Assembly: GCA_003978185.1 (NCBI GenBank) | Contig: QOAH01000129.1 | Span: forward strand, 1 to 9,692 | From: Candidatus Thioglobus sp. | GTDB taxonomy: Bacteria; Pseudomonadota; Gammaproteobacteria; PS1; Thioglobaceae | Reading direction: 5' to 3' | Length of the DNA: 9,692 nt | Shown here: in pieces, positions 1-9,210 of the stretch | Position numbering within the stretch: position 1 is the stretch's first letter | How the letters are laid out: every line of letters begins with the position of its first letter | Made by a program: the position numbers and the translations under genes | The notes under the pieces: model-generated | Database searches by the model: none | What the model saw: the letters and a program-made list of their open reading frames with translations, nothing else | What the model was told of the DNA's origin: nothing

Positions 1-851
1 TGATCGCTTACGCTTCAAGCCTTGATCAAGCAGGTCCCATGACGCAAACAGCCGAAGATGCGGCGCTTGTATTAAATGTGATGGCTGGTTTTGATGAAAA
101 AGATTCAACCAGTGCGCAGCGCGATGTGGAAGATTACACTGCATCGTTAAATGATTCGATTAAAGGCTTAACCATTGGCTTGCCAAAAGAGTTTTTCTCA
201 GAGGGGTTGGATGATGAAGTCGCCTCTCAAGTAATGGCTGCTGTGAAAGAATTCGAAGCCATGGGTGCAACTGTTAAAGAGGTGTCACTGCCAAATTCAG
301 CTTACGCTATTCCGACTTATTATATTGTTGCACCATGTGAGTGTTCATCAAATCTTTCACGTTTGGATGGTGTACGTTATGGTTACCGTTGTGAAGATCC
401 AAAAGATTTAGAAGATTTGTACTTACGTTCACGCACAGAAGGTTTTGGCGAAGAAGTCAAACGCCGAATTATGATTGGTGCATATGCATTGTCAGCAGGT
501 TATTATGATGCTTACTATCTCAAAGCACAGAAAACCAGACACCTTATTAGTGAAGATTTTAAAAAAGTCTTTAAAGAGGTTGATGTAATTATGGGCCCTG
601 TTTCACCAACAACGGCCTTTGATTTGGGCTCAGTCAAAGATCCAGTGTCAATGTACTTAGCCGATATTTACACTTTAAGTGCAAACTTGGCTGGTTTACC
701 GGGTATGAGCATTCCTGCGGGTTTTGCACAGAAACTGCCTGTGGGCTTGCAACTGATTGGTAATTATTGGTCTGAGTCTAAGTTATTAAACATTGCTCAC
801 CAATTCCAGCAACAAACTGATTGGCACACACAAATGCCACAGGAGTCATAA
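1..851 (+). CDS. gatA: Glutamyl-tRNA(Gln)/aspartyl-tRNA(Asn) amidotransferase subunit A, 3' part only
   Basis: Amidase subunit of GatCAB, the cytosolic complex that converts misacylated Glu-tRNA(Gln) and/or Asp-tRNA(Asn) to the amidated form. GatA hydrolyses glutamine to supply ammonia. The reading frame is open from base 3 at the window edge, so the gene is cut at its 5' end; the ATG at 39 is internal. 282 residues are visible of a usual 480-490. The visible part opens with the amidase-family segment [19 protein letters not shown]. It continues through [18 protein letters not shown] and [13 protein letters not shown] and ends with [14 protein letters not shown] and LPVGLQLIG, all typical of GatA. 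The catalytic Lys and Ser-Ser residues lie in the missing N-terminal part and cannot be checked. The stop TAA is one base from the gatB start, so the two are surely co-transcribed. GatC, normally upstream, is outside the window. Confidence 0.96.
   Translation, partial: IAYASSLDQAGPMTQTAEDAALVLNVMAGFDEKDSTSAQRDVEDYTASLNDSIKGLTIGLPKEFFSEGLDDEVASQVMAAVKEFEAMGATVKEVSLPNSAYAIPTYYIVAPCECSSNLSRLDGVRYGYRCEDPKDLEDLYLRSRTEGFGEEVKRRIMIGAYALSAGYYDAYYLKAQKTRHLISEDFKKVFKEVDVIMGPVSPTTAFDLGSVKDPVSMYLADIYTLSANLAGLPGMSIPAGFAQKLPVGLQLIGNYWSESKLLNIAHQFQQQTDWHTQMPQES
841..846 (+). promoter_or_regulatory. Ribosome binding site of gatB
   Basis: AGGAGT lies inside the last codons of gatA, six bases before the ATG at 853. 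It decides the start of gatB. An in-frame ATG 60 bases further upstream (793) would add 20 residues unlike any GatB N terminus, whereas the protein beginning at 853 opens with the family's GLEIHAQL motif almost immediately. Confidence 0.8.
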
Positions 852-852
852 G

Positions 853-2283
853 ATGGAATGGGAAACAGTCATTGGCCTTGAAATTCATGCTCAATTAAAT
901 ACAAAATCTAAGATTTTTTCAGCGGCAGCAACCCAATATGGTGCCGAGCCAAATTCACAGGCTTGTGCGGTAGATTTGGGCTTGCCAGGCGTATTGCCAG
1001 TTTTAAACAAAGAAGTCGTCAGTAAGGCGGTTAAATTTGGCTTAGCGGTAGGTGCACACATTAACCAGCGTAACGTATTTGATCGTAAAAATTATTTTTA
1101 TCCTGATTTACCGAAAGGTTATCAAATCTCTCAGCTCGATTGGCCGATTGTTGGCGAGGGAGAAATCGAAATTACACTAGGTAATACCACTAAAGTGGTT
1201 GGTATTACTCGCGCACATTTAGAAGAAGATGCAGGTAAGTCAATTCATGATTTGTATGATGATTTTACCGCGGTTGATCTTAATCGCGCTGGTACACCTT
1301 TACTTGAAATCGTCTCAGATCCCGATATGCGTAGCGCCAAAGAGGCGGTGGCTTATGCTAAAAAAATTCATGCCTTAGTGCAGTATTTAGAAATTTGTGA
1401 TGGTAATATGCAAGAAGGCTCTTTCCGTTGTGACGCTAATGTTTCTATTCGCCCTATGGGTCAAGAAGAATTAGGCACACGCGCTGAGCTTAAAAACATT
1501 AACTCATTTAAGTTTTTAGAGCGTGCGATTAATTTAGAAGTAGAACGTCAGCAAGATATTCTTGAAGAGGGTGGCAAAGTGGCGCAAGAAACGCGACTTT
1601 ATGATGCAGTTAAGCATGAAACACGCTCTATGCGTTCAAAGGAAGAAGCGAATGATTATCGTTATTTCCCTGATCCAGATTTACTTCCGGTAGAGATCTC
1701 TGATGAATTAATGGCGCAAATAAAACAAGAATTACCTGAGTTACCGCAAGAGAAGAAAGCCAGATTTATCACTGAATTTGGTTTGAATGAATATGATGCT
1801 GACGTCTTAACTTCACAAAAACCAATGGCAGATTATTTTGAGAAAATGATTGTTAATAATACTGATCATGTCAAATTATGTGCCAATTGGATTATGGGTG
1901 AATTGAGTGCATCCCTTAACAAGCACCAACTTGAATTACTAGATGCACCAATTGCCGCCGATGATTTATCTTTATTGGTGAGTCGTATTGGCGATGACAC
2001 CATTTCTGGAAAAATTGCCAAAGATGTATTTAAAGCCATGTGGGATGGCGAAGGCAGTGCTGATGAGATTATCGAAGCCAAAGGCTTAAAGCAGATGAGT
2101 GATACTAGCGCAATCGAGGCAATTGTTGATGAAATTATTGCTAATAATGCCCCACAAGTAGAGCAGTTTAAATCAGGCAATGAAAAAATCTTAGGCTTCT
2201 TTGTGGGTCAAGCCATGAAAGCAACACAAGGTAAAGCCAATCCTAAATTACTCAATGAAATGCTAAGGACTAAACTTAAATAA
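853..2283 (+). CDS. gatB: Glutamyl-tRNA(Gln)/aspartyl-tRNA(Asn) amidotransferase subunit B
   Basis: tRNA-binding and kinase-like subunit of GatCAB. It phosphorylates the misacylated Glu or Asp and accepts ammonia channelled from GatA. The protein is 476 residues, full length for the family. Visible signatures are GLEIHAQL at 8-15, [11 protein letters not shown] near 42-52, [15 protein letters not shown] at 77-91 (the family signature), HLEEDAGKS at 122-130, [15 protein letters not shown] near 144-158, [15 protein letters not shown] near 184-198 and [13 protein letters not shown] in the central part. The C-terminal ~140 residues look like the helical GatB/YqeY tRNA-binding domain. The start at 853 is one base after the gatA stop and has a good ribosome binding site. 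The 3' end overlaps the convergent M50 protease gene by 8 bases. Presence of GatAB implies a non-discriminating GluRS and/or AspRS in this organism. Confidence 0.97.
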   Translation: MEWETVIGLEIHAQLNTKSKIFSAAATQYGAEPNSQACAVDLGLPGVLPVLNKEVVSKAVKFGLAVGAHINQRNVFDRKNYFYPDLPKGYQISQLDWPIVGEGEIEITLGNTTKVVGITRAHLEEDAGKSIHDLYDDFTAVDLNRAGTPLLEIVSDPDMRSAKEAVAYAKKIHALVQYLEICDGNMQEGSFRCDANVSIRPMGQEELGTRAELKNINSFKFLERAINLEVERQQDILEEGGKVAQETRLYDAVKHETRSMRSKEEANDYRYFPDPDLLPVEISDELMAQIKQELPELPQEKKARFITEFGLNEYDADVLTSQKPMADYFEKMIVNNTDHVKLCANWIMGELSASLNKHQLELLDAPIAADDLSLLVSRIGDDTISGKIAKDVFKAMWDGEGSADEIIEAKGLKQMSDTSAIEAIVDEIIANNAPQVEQFKSGNEKILGFFVGQAMKATQGKANPKLLNEMLRTKLK

Positions 2284-2905
2284 GTCCAACCAAGCTAAAC
2301 ATAAAGGTTTGGATTAATTTTACAATCGGAAAGACAATCGATTGAAACACACCTAAAAATAACAAACCTAATAAAATATACAAGCCGTAAGGTTCTAACT
2401 GATCGTACTGATAAGCCAGTCTACCTGGTAGTAAAGAACTAACCACGCGTCCACCATCAAGTGGCGGCAGGGGTAGTAAGTTTAAAACAGCCAATACCAA
2501 ATTAATCTGAACACCGACTTGCCCCATATCGATCAAAAATTGAGAATTGATATTAAAGGCTACCAAGATGGTAAGTAGCCATAGGCCAGCCATTAAAAAG
2601 TTAGAGACTGGCCCTGCGATAGCCACCCAAAGCATGTCTTGTTTAGGTGATCTGAGCGCGTTAAAATTAACAGGTACAGGCTTGGCCCAACCAAAAATAA
2701 AGCCTGAAGTAAAGTATAAAAATGCAGGCACTAAGATAGTGCCAACTGGGTCAATATGCTTGATAGGATTAAGGGTTAAACGCCCCATCATTCGTGCCGA
2801 ATGATCACCAAGTTTGCTCGCTACCCAACCGTGTGCAGTTTCATGCACGGTAATGGCAAACAGCACTGGGATTGCCCAAATTAATAAAGTTTGAATGTCA
2901 ATCAT
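2276..2905 (-). CDS. Site-2-protease-like zinc metalloprotease, peptidase family M50 (short form)
   Basis: Predicted inner-membrane intramembrane metalloprotease of 209 residues. Zinc-site residues are visible: HETAH (HExxH, His21, Glu22, His25) in the first hydrophobic segment, and [11 protein letters not shown] with Asp150 as the third metal ligand in a later one. The segment [16 protein letters not shown] (45-60) is also typical of the compact YwhC/S2P-like M50 subgroup. Hydrophobic stretches lie at about 7-25, 55-72, 91-118, 130-148 and 175-200. There is no PDZ domain, so this is not RseP, and its substrate is unknown. ATG at 2905 is chosen because it gives the short hydrophobic lead-in to HExxH usual in this subgroup, although no clear Shine-Dalgarno precedes it. 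The gene is divergent from proS and convergent with gatB, overlapping the latter by 8 bases, so it is a single-gene transcription unit. Confidence 0.9.
   Translation of the reverse strand: MIDIQTLLIWAIPVLFAITVHETAHGWVASKLGDHSARMMGRLTLNPIKHIDPVGTILVPAFLYFTSGFIFGWAKPVPVNFNALRSPKQDMLWVAIAGPVSNFLMAGLWLLTILVAFNINSQFLIDMGQVGVQINLVLAVLNLLPLPPLDGGRVVSSLLPGRLAYQYDQLEPYGLYILLGLLFLGVFQSIVFPIVKLIQTFMFSLVGLI
2285..2320 (+). terminator. Possible weak terminator downstream of gatB
   Basis: TCCAACC (2285-2291) can pair with GGTTTGGA (2306-2313), giving a 7-bp stem with one bulged T and a 14-base loop, followed by TTAATTTT. It begins one base after the gatB stop and lies within the coding end of the opposing M50 gene. 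The loop is long and the U run is interrupted, so this is a weak candidate only. Confidence 0.22.
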
Positions 2906-2973
2906 AATCGTTATTTATACAAGGGTCTCGGGTAAAATCAGAATAATTATTTAAAAATCTACCTTCATTTTAT
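2906..2973. promoter_or_regulatory. Divergent promoter region between the M50 protease gene and proS
   Basis: This 68-base AT-rich spacer separates two divergently transcribed genes and so must carry promoters for both unless proS has another source. A TAAAAT (2933-2938, +) could be a proS -10 box with a ~35-base leader. On the minus strand TATAAA (2914-2919) could serve the protease gene but would give an almost leaderless message. Neither has a convincing -35 hexamer at 16-18 bases. No Shine-Dalgarno is visible before either ATG. The promoter function is inferred from gene orientation more than from the motifs. Confidence 0.4.
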
Positions 2974-4656
2974 ATGAAAACCACCAACCTTTTAATTCCG
3001 ACTCAAAAAGAAGCGCCGAATGATGCTCAAGTGATTTCTCATCAATTAATGATTCGTGCTGGGTTAATTTCTAAACTAGCTTCTGGCTTATATTCATATT
3101 TACCAATGGGTGTTAGGGTTTTGAAAAAAGTTGAGGCGATTATTCGACAAGAGATGGATAAGGCGGGTGCGCAAGAAGTGTTAATGCCTGTTGCCCAGCC
3201 GGCAGAACTTTGGCAAGCATCTGGTCGTTGGGATCAGTACGGACCTGAATTGTTACGCTTTAAAGATAGGCATGGTCGTGAGTTTTGCTTAGGTCCAACA
3301 CATGAAGAGGTGATCACTACTTTGGCTGCTCAGTATTTACGTAGTTATAAGCAATTACCAATGAATTTTTATCAAATTCAGACCAAATTCCGCGATGAAA
3401 TACGCCCGCGTTTTGGGGTGATGCGCTCACGTGAGTTTATCATGAAAGATTCTTATTCATTCCATCTGGACCAAGACTCTTTACAGCAGACTTATGAATT
3501 AATGCATCAAACTTACTGCAATATCTTTGATCGTCTAGGTTTGGATTATCGCCCTGTATTGGCAGATTCTGGCTCGATTGGTGGCGATAGCTCTCATGAG
3601 TTTCATGTACTAGCAGACAGCGGTGAAGATGCGATTTGTTTTTCAGATGGATCAGACTATGCAGCCAATATTGAGAAAGTAGCCTTTTCCAAGCAAGAGG
3701 TAACTTGTCAAGCACAAGCAACTGAAGAGCAAGTGCTCACCAAGAAGAAAACCAGCATTGAAGCGGTAGCTGATTTTTTAAATATTGACCAATCTCAATG
3801 TATTAAAACTTTAATTATTAAAACCAAGAATGGCTTTAAAGCATTAGCCCTTCGTGGTGATCATGCGCTTAACGAAACCAAAGCACATCATTTATTTGGT
3901 GAATTTGAATTGGCGAGTGATGACGAGATTAAATCTCTTGATTTAAAGAAAGGCTTTATTGGTGTTAAAGGTCTAAGTATTGATTTGATTGTTGATTATT
4001 CTGCTGCTGTGTTGTGTGATTTTGTTTGTGGTGCTAGTGAGTGGGATCATCATTTAACGGGTGTGAATTGGCAGGACGTTGAGTTTAGTGAGGCTGATTT
4101 ACGTAATGCGGTAGAAGGCGATGACTCACCAGATGGTAAAGGCAAGTTGGTGATCAAGCGCGGTATTGAAGTGGGACATATTTTTCAACTCGGCACTAAA
4201 TACTCTGAGGCGATGAAAGCCAATGTAATTGGCGAGAGTGGTAAGGCTGTTACTACCACGATGGGCTGTTATGGTATTGGCGTAACACGTGTGATTGCGG
4301 CTTCGATCGAGCAAAATTATGATGATCGAGGTATTATTTTTCCTGAGAGCATTGCACCATTTCAACTGGTGATTGTGCCGATTAATTACAACAAATCCAC
4401 CCGTGTTAAAGCCTTAGCAGATGACTTATATCAACAGTGTTCAGAAGCTGGTATTGAAGTGCTGCTTGATGATCGTAAAGAACGCGCTGGTATTATGTTT
4501 GCTGACAGTGAGCTTTTAGGTATTCCACATCGAATGGTACTGAGTGACACTCATGCTGATAACGGTAATATTGAGTATAAAGCTAGAAATAATGCAGAAA
4601 AAATCGAAGTTAAATTTGAAGAGGCTTTGTCTTTCATTCAAAGCAAGCTTAGTTAA
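2974..4656 (+). CDS. proS: Prolyl-tRNA synthetase, bacterial type with editing insertion domain
   Basis: Cytosolic class II aminoacyl-tRNA synthetase that charges tRNA(Pro). The protein is 560 residues, close to the E. coli-type length of about 570. The N terminus [15 protein letters not shown] followed by [10 protein letters not shown] supports the ATG at 2974. Catalytic-core elements are GVRVLKKVE near 46-54, GPTHEEVIT (107-115), [20 protein letters not shown] (136-155, motif 2) and [12 protein letters not shown] (429-440, motif 3). The insertion (INS) editing domain, which clears Ala-tRNA(Pro), lies at about 225-400. It keeps the key Lys (K278 in CIKTLIIK) and the Asp in CDFVCGA (D349). 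Its GxxxP loop reads GFIGV, with the Pro apparently replaced. The C-terminal anticodon-binding domain includes [13 protein letters not shown]. No clear Shine-Dalgarno is visible. The stop shares its last base with the psd start. Confidence 0.97.
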   Translation: MKTTNLLIPTQKEAPNDAQVISHQLMIRAGLISKLASGLYSYLPMGVRVLKKVEAIIRQEMDKAGAQEVLMPVAQPAELWQASGRWDQYGPELLRFKDRHGREFCLGPTHEEVITTLAAQYLRSYKQLPMNFYQIQTKFRDEIRPRFGVMRSREFIMKDSYSFHLDQDSLQQTYELMHQTYCNIFDRLGLDYRPVLADSGSIGGDSSHEFHVLADSGEDAICFSDGSDYAANIEKVAFSKQEVTCQAQATEEQVLTKKKTSIEAVADFLNIDQSQCIKTLIIKTKNGFKALALRGDHALNETKAHHLFGEFELASDDEIKSLDLKKGFIGVKGLSIDLIVDYSAAVLCDFVCGASEWDHHLTGVNWQDVEFSEADLRNAVEGDDSPDGKGKLVIKRGIEVGHIFQLGTKYSEAMKANVIGESGKAVTTTMGCYGIGVTRVIAASIEQNYDDRGIIFPESIAPFQLVIVPINYNKSTRVKALADDLYQQCSEAGIEVLLDDRKERAGIMFADSELLGIPHRMVLSDTHADNGNIEYKARNNAEKIEVKFEEALSFIQSKLS

Positions 4657-5468
4657 TGGTTTGGCTGCAATACTTATTACCGCAACATTGGCTATCGAAG
4701 CTAATGTTTCGTTTTGCCAGGATTGAAAACACTTGGTTAAAAAATACCTTTACCCATTGGTTTGTTAAGGCTTATCAAGTTGATTTATCTGAAGCAAATC
4801 GCGAACGAGTAGAAGACTATACACACTTTAATGATTTCTTTACGCGTTCACTCAAATCAGATGCTAGACCCATTGCTAAGAGCACTATCATTTGCCCGGT
4901 AGATGGTGTTGTTTCCCAAGTAGGGAAAATCAACAACACGCAAATTTTGCAGGCAAAAGGCCGTGATTATAGTGTTGATCAATTACTCGGTAATGATGCA
5001 AGATCACCTGAATTTACCGATGGATTTTTTACCACGATTTACCTTTCGCCTAAAGATTATCATCGTATTCATATGCCTTATGATGCCAAGCTGGTTTCAA
5101 TGGATTATATCCCTGGTGATTTATTTTCAGTCAATCAACAAACAGCGCAAAATGTTGATAATTTATTTGCTCGAAATGAGCGAGTGGTATGTTATTTTGA
5201 GACGGAATTTGGCCTTTGCGCCTTCGTCTTAGTCGGTGCTATTTTTGTAGGCTCTATGCAAACGATTTGGCACGGTCAGATCAATCCTCCGTATAAAAAA
5301 CAAGTGCAGCACTTTGATTATCAAGATCAAAATATTACTTTAAAGAAAGGTGAAGAGCTGGGTCGATTCAATATGGGCTCAACTATTATTATGCTATCAC
5401 CTAATCAAGATAATCCGTTTAATTTGAACGAATTAGAAGTGGTTCAAATGGGTCAGGCGCTAATCTAA
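4656..5468 (+). CDS. psd: Phosphatidylserine decarboxylase proenzyme (PSD-B type)
   Basis: Pyruvoyl-dependent, membrane-associated enzyme that decarboxylates phosphatidylserine to phosphatidylethanolamine, the last step of PE synthesis. The 270-residue proenzyme is somewhat shorter than E. coli Psd (about 320) but in the bacterial range. Visible motifs are HFNDFFTRSLKSDARP near 51-66, CPVDGVVSQVG, the hallmark YLSPKDYHRIHMP near 129-141, and FNMGST at 238-243. Self-cleavage between Gly241 and Ser242 would give the beta chain and a ~29-residue alpha chain with an N-terminal pyruvoyl group. The site reads MGST rather than the E. coli LGST; the G-S-T core is intact. Start ATG 4656 overlaps the proS stop (TAATG) without a strong ribosome binding site, implying translational coupling to proS. 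The 3' end overlaps the convergent corB-like gene by 9 bases. Confidence 0.96.
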   Translation: MVWLQYLLPQHWLSKLMFRFARIENTWLKNTFTHWFVKAYQVDLSEANRERVEDYTHFNDFFTRSLKSDARPIAKSTIICPVDGVVSQVGKINNTQILQAKGRDYSVDQLLGNDARSPEFTDGFFTTIYLSPKDYHRIHMPYDAKLVSMDYIPGDLFSVNQQTAQNVDNLFARNERVVCYFETEFGLCAFVLVGAIFVGSMQTIWHGQINPPYKKQVQHFDYQDQNITLKKGEELGRFNMGSTIIMLSPNQDNPFNLNELEVVQMGQALI

Positions 5469-6710
5469 TTTTGTTAACTTGACCAATTTAATAGTTTGGT
5501 TTGAAATCTGCATAATTTCAATCAATATATTATCTACTTTTAAACTGATATCGCGTTTTGGAATACTTTGTAAGGTTTCTAAAATAAGTCCGTTAAGTGT
5601 TTTTGCTTTAGCAACTGATAGTTTGATTTTTAATAAAGTGTTGAGCTCACGAATACTGATTCTAGGATCGATTAAATAACTTCCATCTTTTTGTTGAATT
5701 ACTTCTTCAATAGTTTCATTTTGATTAGAAGTAAATTGACCAACAATCTCTTCTAAAATATCTTCTAAAACTACCAAACCTCTCACTTCCCCATATTCGT
5801 CAACCACTAGACCAAGACGCCTTTTTTTTGTTTGGAAGTGCGCCAATTGGTGCGCTAAAGAAGTGCCCTCGGGTACAAAGTAAGGTTTACGCACTAATTG
5901 CAGCACTGTTTCCATACTAAACTCACCTTTGGCGTATAGATTAACCACATCACGCATATGTAGTACGCCAGTAATATTATCAGGTGATCCGTCAAAGGTT
6001 AACAGTCGTGTGTGTTGAATACGCTCTAGTTGAGAAAGGATTTCACTGTGATTGTTAATATCAACACTAATAAGTTCATGACGAGGAATCATAATATCCT
6101 CTACTTTGACTTTTTCTAAGTCAATAATATTGAGTAGCATTTTTTGATAATTAGAGGCGATCACTGGCTTAGCATCATTGACCACCATTTTAAGTTCTTC
6201 TGAACTCACACTATTAGTTTGGGCTTCGTTTTTAACGCCGAGTAGTTTTAGAATAAAACTCGAGAGTTTTGCAATTAACCAAACGAAAGGCTTGAAAAGT
6301 GTAATTAAACCACTGATGATGATTGAAGCGGGAAGCGCTACTTTTTCTGGATTTTTAGCGGCAAAGGTTTTAGGTGTGGTTTCTGCAAAAATTAAAATTA
6401 CAAAAGTTAGTAGTATCGATGCATATACAATCGAACCCTCGCCCCAAAGTTTAATGGCCAATATAGTGGCAATGGATGAGGCAAAGATATTAACAAAATT
6501 GTTGCCCAATAAAATGGTGCCAATCAGATGGTCAAGATCACCCAGCAATCTTTCGGTGCGTTTGGCTTGCGTATTGTTTTGATTACTCAGCGCTTTTAGA
6601 CGATAACGATTGATCGCCATCATTGAGGTTTCGCTGCTAGAGAAAAAAGCAGAAGCTAAGATTAATCCTAAAAGGATGGTGCCTAGCCAAAAGGTCGATA
6701 GTGTTTCCAA
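5460..6710 (-). CDS. CorB/YfjD-type CNNM (DUF21) and CBS-domain membrane protein, HlyC/CorC family
   Basis: Inner-membrane protein of the CNNM/CorB/CorC family, linked in known members to magnesium (or cobalt) transport or homeostasis. At 416 residues it matches E. coli YfjD/CorB (about 430) in length and layout. The DUF21/CNNM transmembrane domain (about 5-190) contains SAFFSSSETSMMAINRYRL (20-38), GTILLGNNFVNI (64-75) and FAETTPKTFAAKNPEKVA (108-125). A CBS pair (about 200-325) contains DIMIPRHELISVDI and GLVVDEYGEVRGLVVLEDI. The C-terminal CorC/HlyC transporter-associated domain covers about 335-412. The start is TTG at 6710: an in-frame TAA lies 18 bases before it, no upstream ATG exists, and the next ATG (codon 30) would remove the first membrane segment. 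No Shine-Dalgarno is visible. It follows eno by 34 bases with no terminator between, so it is probably the last gene of the dnaK-dnaJ-eno unit. Confidence 0.92.
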   Translation of the reverse strand: METLSTFWLGTILLGLILASAFFSSSETSMMAINRYRLKALSNQNNTQAKRTERLLGDLDHLIGTILLGNNFVNIFASSIATILAIKLWGEGSIVYASILLTFVILIFAETTPKTFAAKNPEKVALPASIIISGLITLFKPFVWLIAKLSSFILKLLGVKNEAQTNSVSSEELKMVVNDAKPVIASNYQKMLLNIIDLEKVKVEDIMIPRHELISVDINNHSEILSQLERIQHTRLLTFDGSPDNITGVLHMRDVVNLYAKGEFSMETVLQLVRKPYFVPEGTSLAHQLAHFQTKKRRLGLVVDEYGEVRGLVVLEDILEEIVGQFTSNQNETIEEVIQQKDGSYLIDPRISIRELNTLLKIKLSVAKAKTLNGLILETLQSIPKRDISLKVDNILIEIMQISNQTIKLVKLTKLD

Positions 6711-6744
6711 TAAATTGTAAGAGTTGAATTAATTACTGATTAGT

Positions 6745-8028
<1,284 letters not shown>

Positions 8029-8032
8029 TTAG

Positions 8033-8036
8033 CCCC
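8033..8036 (-). promoter_or_regulatory. Weak ribosome binding site for eno GTG start
   Basis: On the minus strand ACGGGGCTAACTAGTG places GGGG seven bases before the GTG. This is a partial Shine-Dalgarno, and it sits in the 17-base dnaJ-eno gap. With the conserved enolase N terminus it supports GTG 8025 as the start. Confidence 0.45.
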
Positions 8037-8042
8037 GTTTAA

Positions 8043-9134
8043 TTATTCAAAAAATGATTTCATTTTACCAAAGAAGGAGTCGGACTCGGGGTGTTGTTTC
8101 TTGCCACAAGATTCAGAAAATTCTTTCAGTAGTTGCTGTTGTTTTTTACTCAAGTTAACCGGTGTTTCAATTTTTACTTGACAAAGTAAATCACCTGCAG
8201 TGGTGCTTCGAATAGCGGTAACACCCTTACCACGTAAACGGAATAGTTTTCCTGTTTGTGTACCAGCCGGCACTTTAATCTTTAATTTTCCGCTTAGCGT
8301 CGGTACTTCGATAGAGCCACCGAGTGTCGCTGTGGCAAAGTCAATTGGCACTTCACAGTAAAGATCGTTACCTTCTCGTTGGAAAATATTGTGCTTCTTA
8401 ACATGTACTTGTACATACAAATCACCACTCGGACCACCGCGTAAACCAGCTTCACCTTCGCCAGTTAGGCGAATACGGTTGCCCGTGTCAACACCTGCAG
8501 GGATCTTAACCGATAAGGTTTTTTGTTTACGAACAACACCTTGTCCACGACAAGTGCCGCAAGGGGATTGAATCTTTTGACCGGTGCCAGAACAATCATG
8601 ACAAGGGCGTTGCACTGAAAAGAAGCCTTGTTGCATTTGCACTTGACCGTAGCCACCACAAGTACCACAAGTATTTACCGACGTACCTGGCTTGGCACCA
8701 GTACCTGAACAGGTATCACAAGACTCATTTTTAGGAATGCGAATTTTAACTGTTGCACCCTCAGCTGCCTCTGTTAAATCAATTTCTAAATCGTAACGCA
8801 GGTCTGATCCACGGTTGTCGGGTTGGGCTGCGCCACCACCACCAAAAATATCACCAAAAATATCACCAAATCCACCGCCGCCAAATCCACCAGCACCAGC
8901 ATTACCATCAACACCTGCATGGCCAAACTGATCATAAGCTTGACGTTTTTGTTCATCTGACAAAATAGCATAAGCTTTTTGAATTTCTTTGAACTTCGTT
9001 TCAGCCGCTTCTTTGTTATCTACATTACGATCAGGGTGATGTTTCATTGCCAAACGTTTGTAAGCTTTTTTAATTTGCTTAACGTCTGAGCTCTTATCAA
9101 CCCCTAATACTTCGTAGTAATCTCTTTGTGACAT
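8043..9134 (-). CDS. dnaJ: Chaperone protein DnaJ (Hsp40, type I)
   Basis: Co-chaperone that delivers substrates to DnaK and stimulates its ATPase. The protein is 363 residues with complete type I architecture. The J domain (about 4-70) has the HPD motif at 33-35. The Gly/Phe region (about 79-101) contains two DIFG units. The zinc-binding domain carries four CxxCxGxG-type repeats with cysteines 139/142, 156/159, 178/181 and 192/195. C-terminal substrate-binding beta domains (about 205-330) and a tail ending [11 protein letters not shown] complete it. The third residue of the second repeat's G-x-G is kept but reads CGTCGGYG. The start ATG 9134 has AAGG five bases upstream. It follows dnaK by 76 bases, with an intrinsic terminator between, and precedes eno by 17 bases. 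Expression therefore probably depends on read-through from dnaK or on a promoter I cannot see. Confidence 0.98.
   Translation of the reverse strand: MSQRDYYEVLGVDKSSDVKQIKKAYKRLAMKHHPDRNVDNKEAAETKFKEIQKAYAILSDEQKRQAYDQFGHAGVDGNAGAGGFGGGGFGDIFGDIFGGGGAAQPDNRGSDLRYDLEIDLTEAAEGATVKIRIPKNESCDTCSGTGAKPGTSVNTCGTCGGYGQVQMQQGFFSVQRPCHDCSGTGQKIQSPCGTCRGQGVVRKQKTLSVKIPAGVDTGNRIRLTGEGEAGLRGGPSGDLYVQVHVKKHNIFQREGNDLYCEVPIDFATATLGGSIEVPTLSGKLKIKVPAGTQTGKLFRLRGKGVTAIRSTTAGDLLCQVKIETPVNLSKKQQQLLKEFSESCGKKQHPESDSFFGKMKSFFE
8841..8864 (-). repeat. Two-copy perfect 12-bp tandem repeat in dnaJ Gly/Phe region
   Basis: ACCAAAAATATC (as read on the + strand) occurs twice head to tail and encodes two consecutive GDIF/DIFG units in the Gly/Phe linker of DnaJ. 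It keeps the frame. DIF motifs in this linker are a known functional element of DnaJ, so the repeat is coding rather than an independent element. Confidence 0.85.
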
Positions 9135-9139
9135 GTTTG

Positions 9140-9143
9140 CCTT
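9140..9143 (-). promoter_or_regulatory. Ribosome binding site of dnaJ
   Basis: Minus strand AAGG followed by CAAAC and ATG gives a short Shine-Dalgarno at five-base spacing. The stronger-looking GGAGGAGG further upstream (9155-9162) is 20 bases from the ATG. That is too far for normal use, and it is one arm of the terminator hairpin. Confidence 0.6.
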
Positions 9144-9148
9144 ATATT

Positions 9149-9186
9149 AAAAAACCTCCTCCAAATCTCACGATTTAGAGGAGGTT
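9149..9186 (-). terminator. Rho-independent terminator/attenuator between dnaK and dnaJ
   Basis: Read on the minus strand, AACCTCCTCTAAATC (9186-9172) pairs with GATTTGGAGGAGGTT (9167-9153) to give a 15-bp stem with a single U-G wobble. The loop is GUGA, a GNRA tetraloop closed by C-G. The stem runs directly into six U residues (9154-9149). This is a canonical intrinsic terminator for transcription coming from dnaK, starting 24 bases after its stop codon. On the + strand the same sequence has a C-A mismatch and no T run, so it is directional. It should lower dnaJ (and downstream eno) transcription relative to dnaK unless read through. Confidence 0.92.
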
Positions 9187-9210
9187 AGTTGTTAATGATT
9201 GACCAATAAG

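Noticed and set aside
793..852. In-frame ATG 60 bases upstream that would extend GatB by 20 residues
   Set aside because: It lies inside gatA, the added residues do not resemble GatB, and a good AGGAGT site serves the ATG at 853.
1866..2180. Opposite-strand 104-codon open frame inside gatB
   Set aside because: It lies wholly within the conserved gatB coding region and has no recognisable domain or start context; a chance open frame.
5482..5500. ACCAA / TTGGT inverted repeat just after the psd stop as a terminator
   Set aside because: Only five base pairs with a nine-base loop and no T run on either strand; it is inside the coding end of the opposing gene.
6178..6582. Opposite-strand 134-codon open frame inside the CorB-like gene
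   Set aside because: It mirrors the membrane domain of the real gene and has no recognisable motif or ribosome binding site.
8753..8968. Opposite-strand open frame with His/Gln-rich product over dnaJ
   Set aside because: It is the antisense shadow of the Gly/Phe-rich linker and its 12-bp repeat; no initiation signal or family resemblance.
9155..9162. GGAGGAGG as the dnaJ Shine-Dalgarno, sequestered in a thermosensor-like hairpin
   Set aside because: It is 20 bases from the ATG, a nearer AAGG exists, and the U6 tract directly after the stem fits an intrinsic terminator better. Kept only as a remark in the terminator finding.
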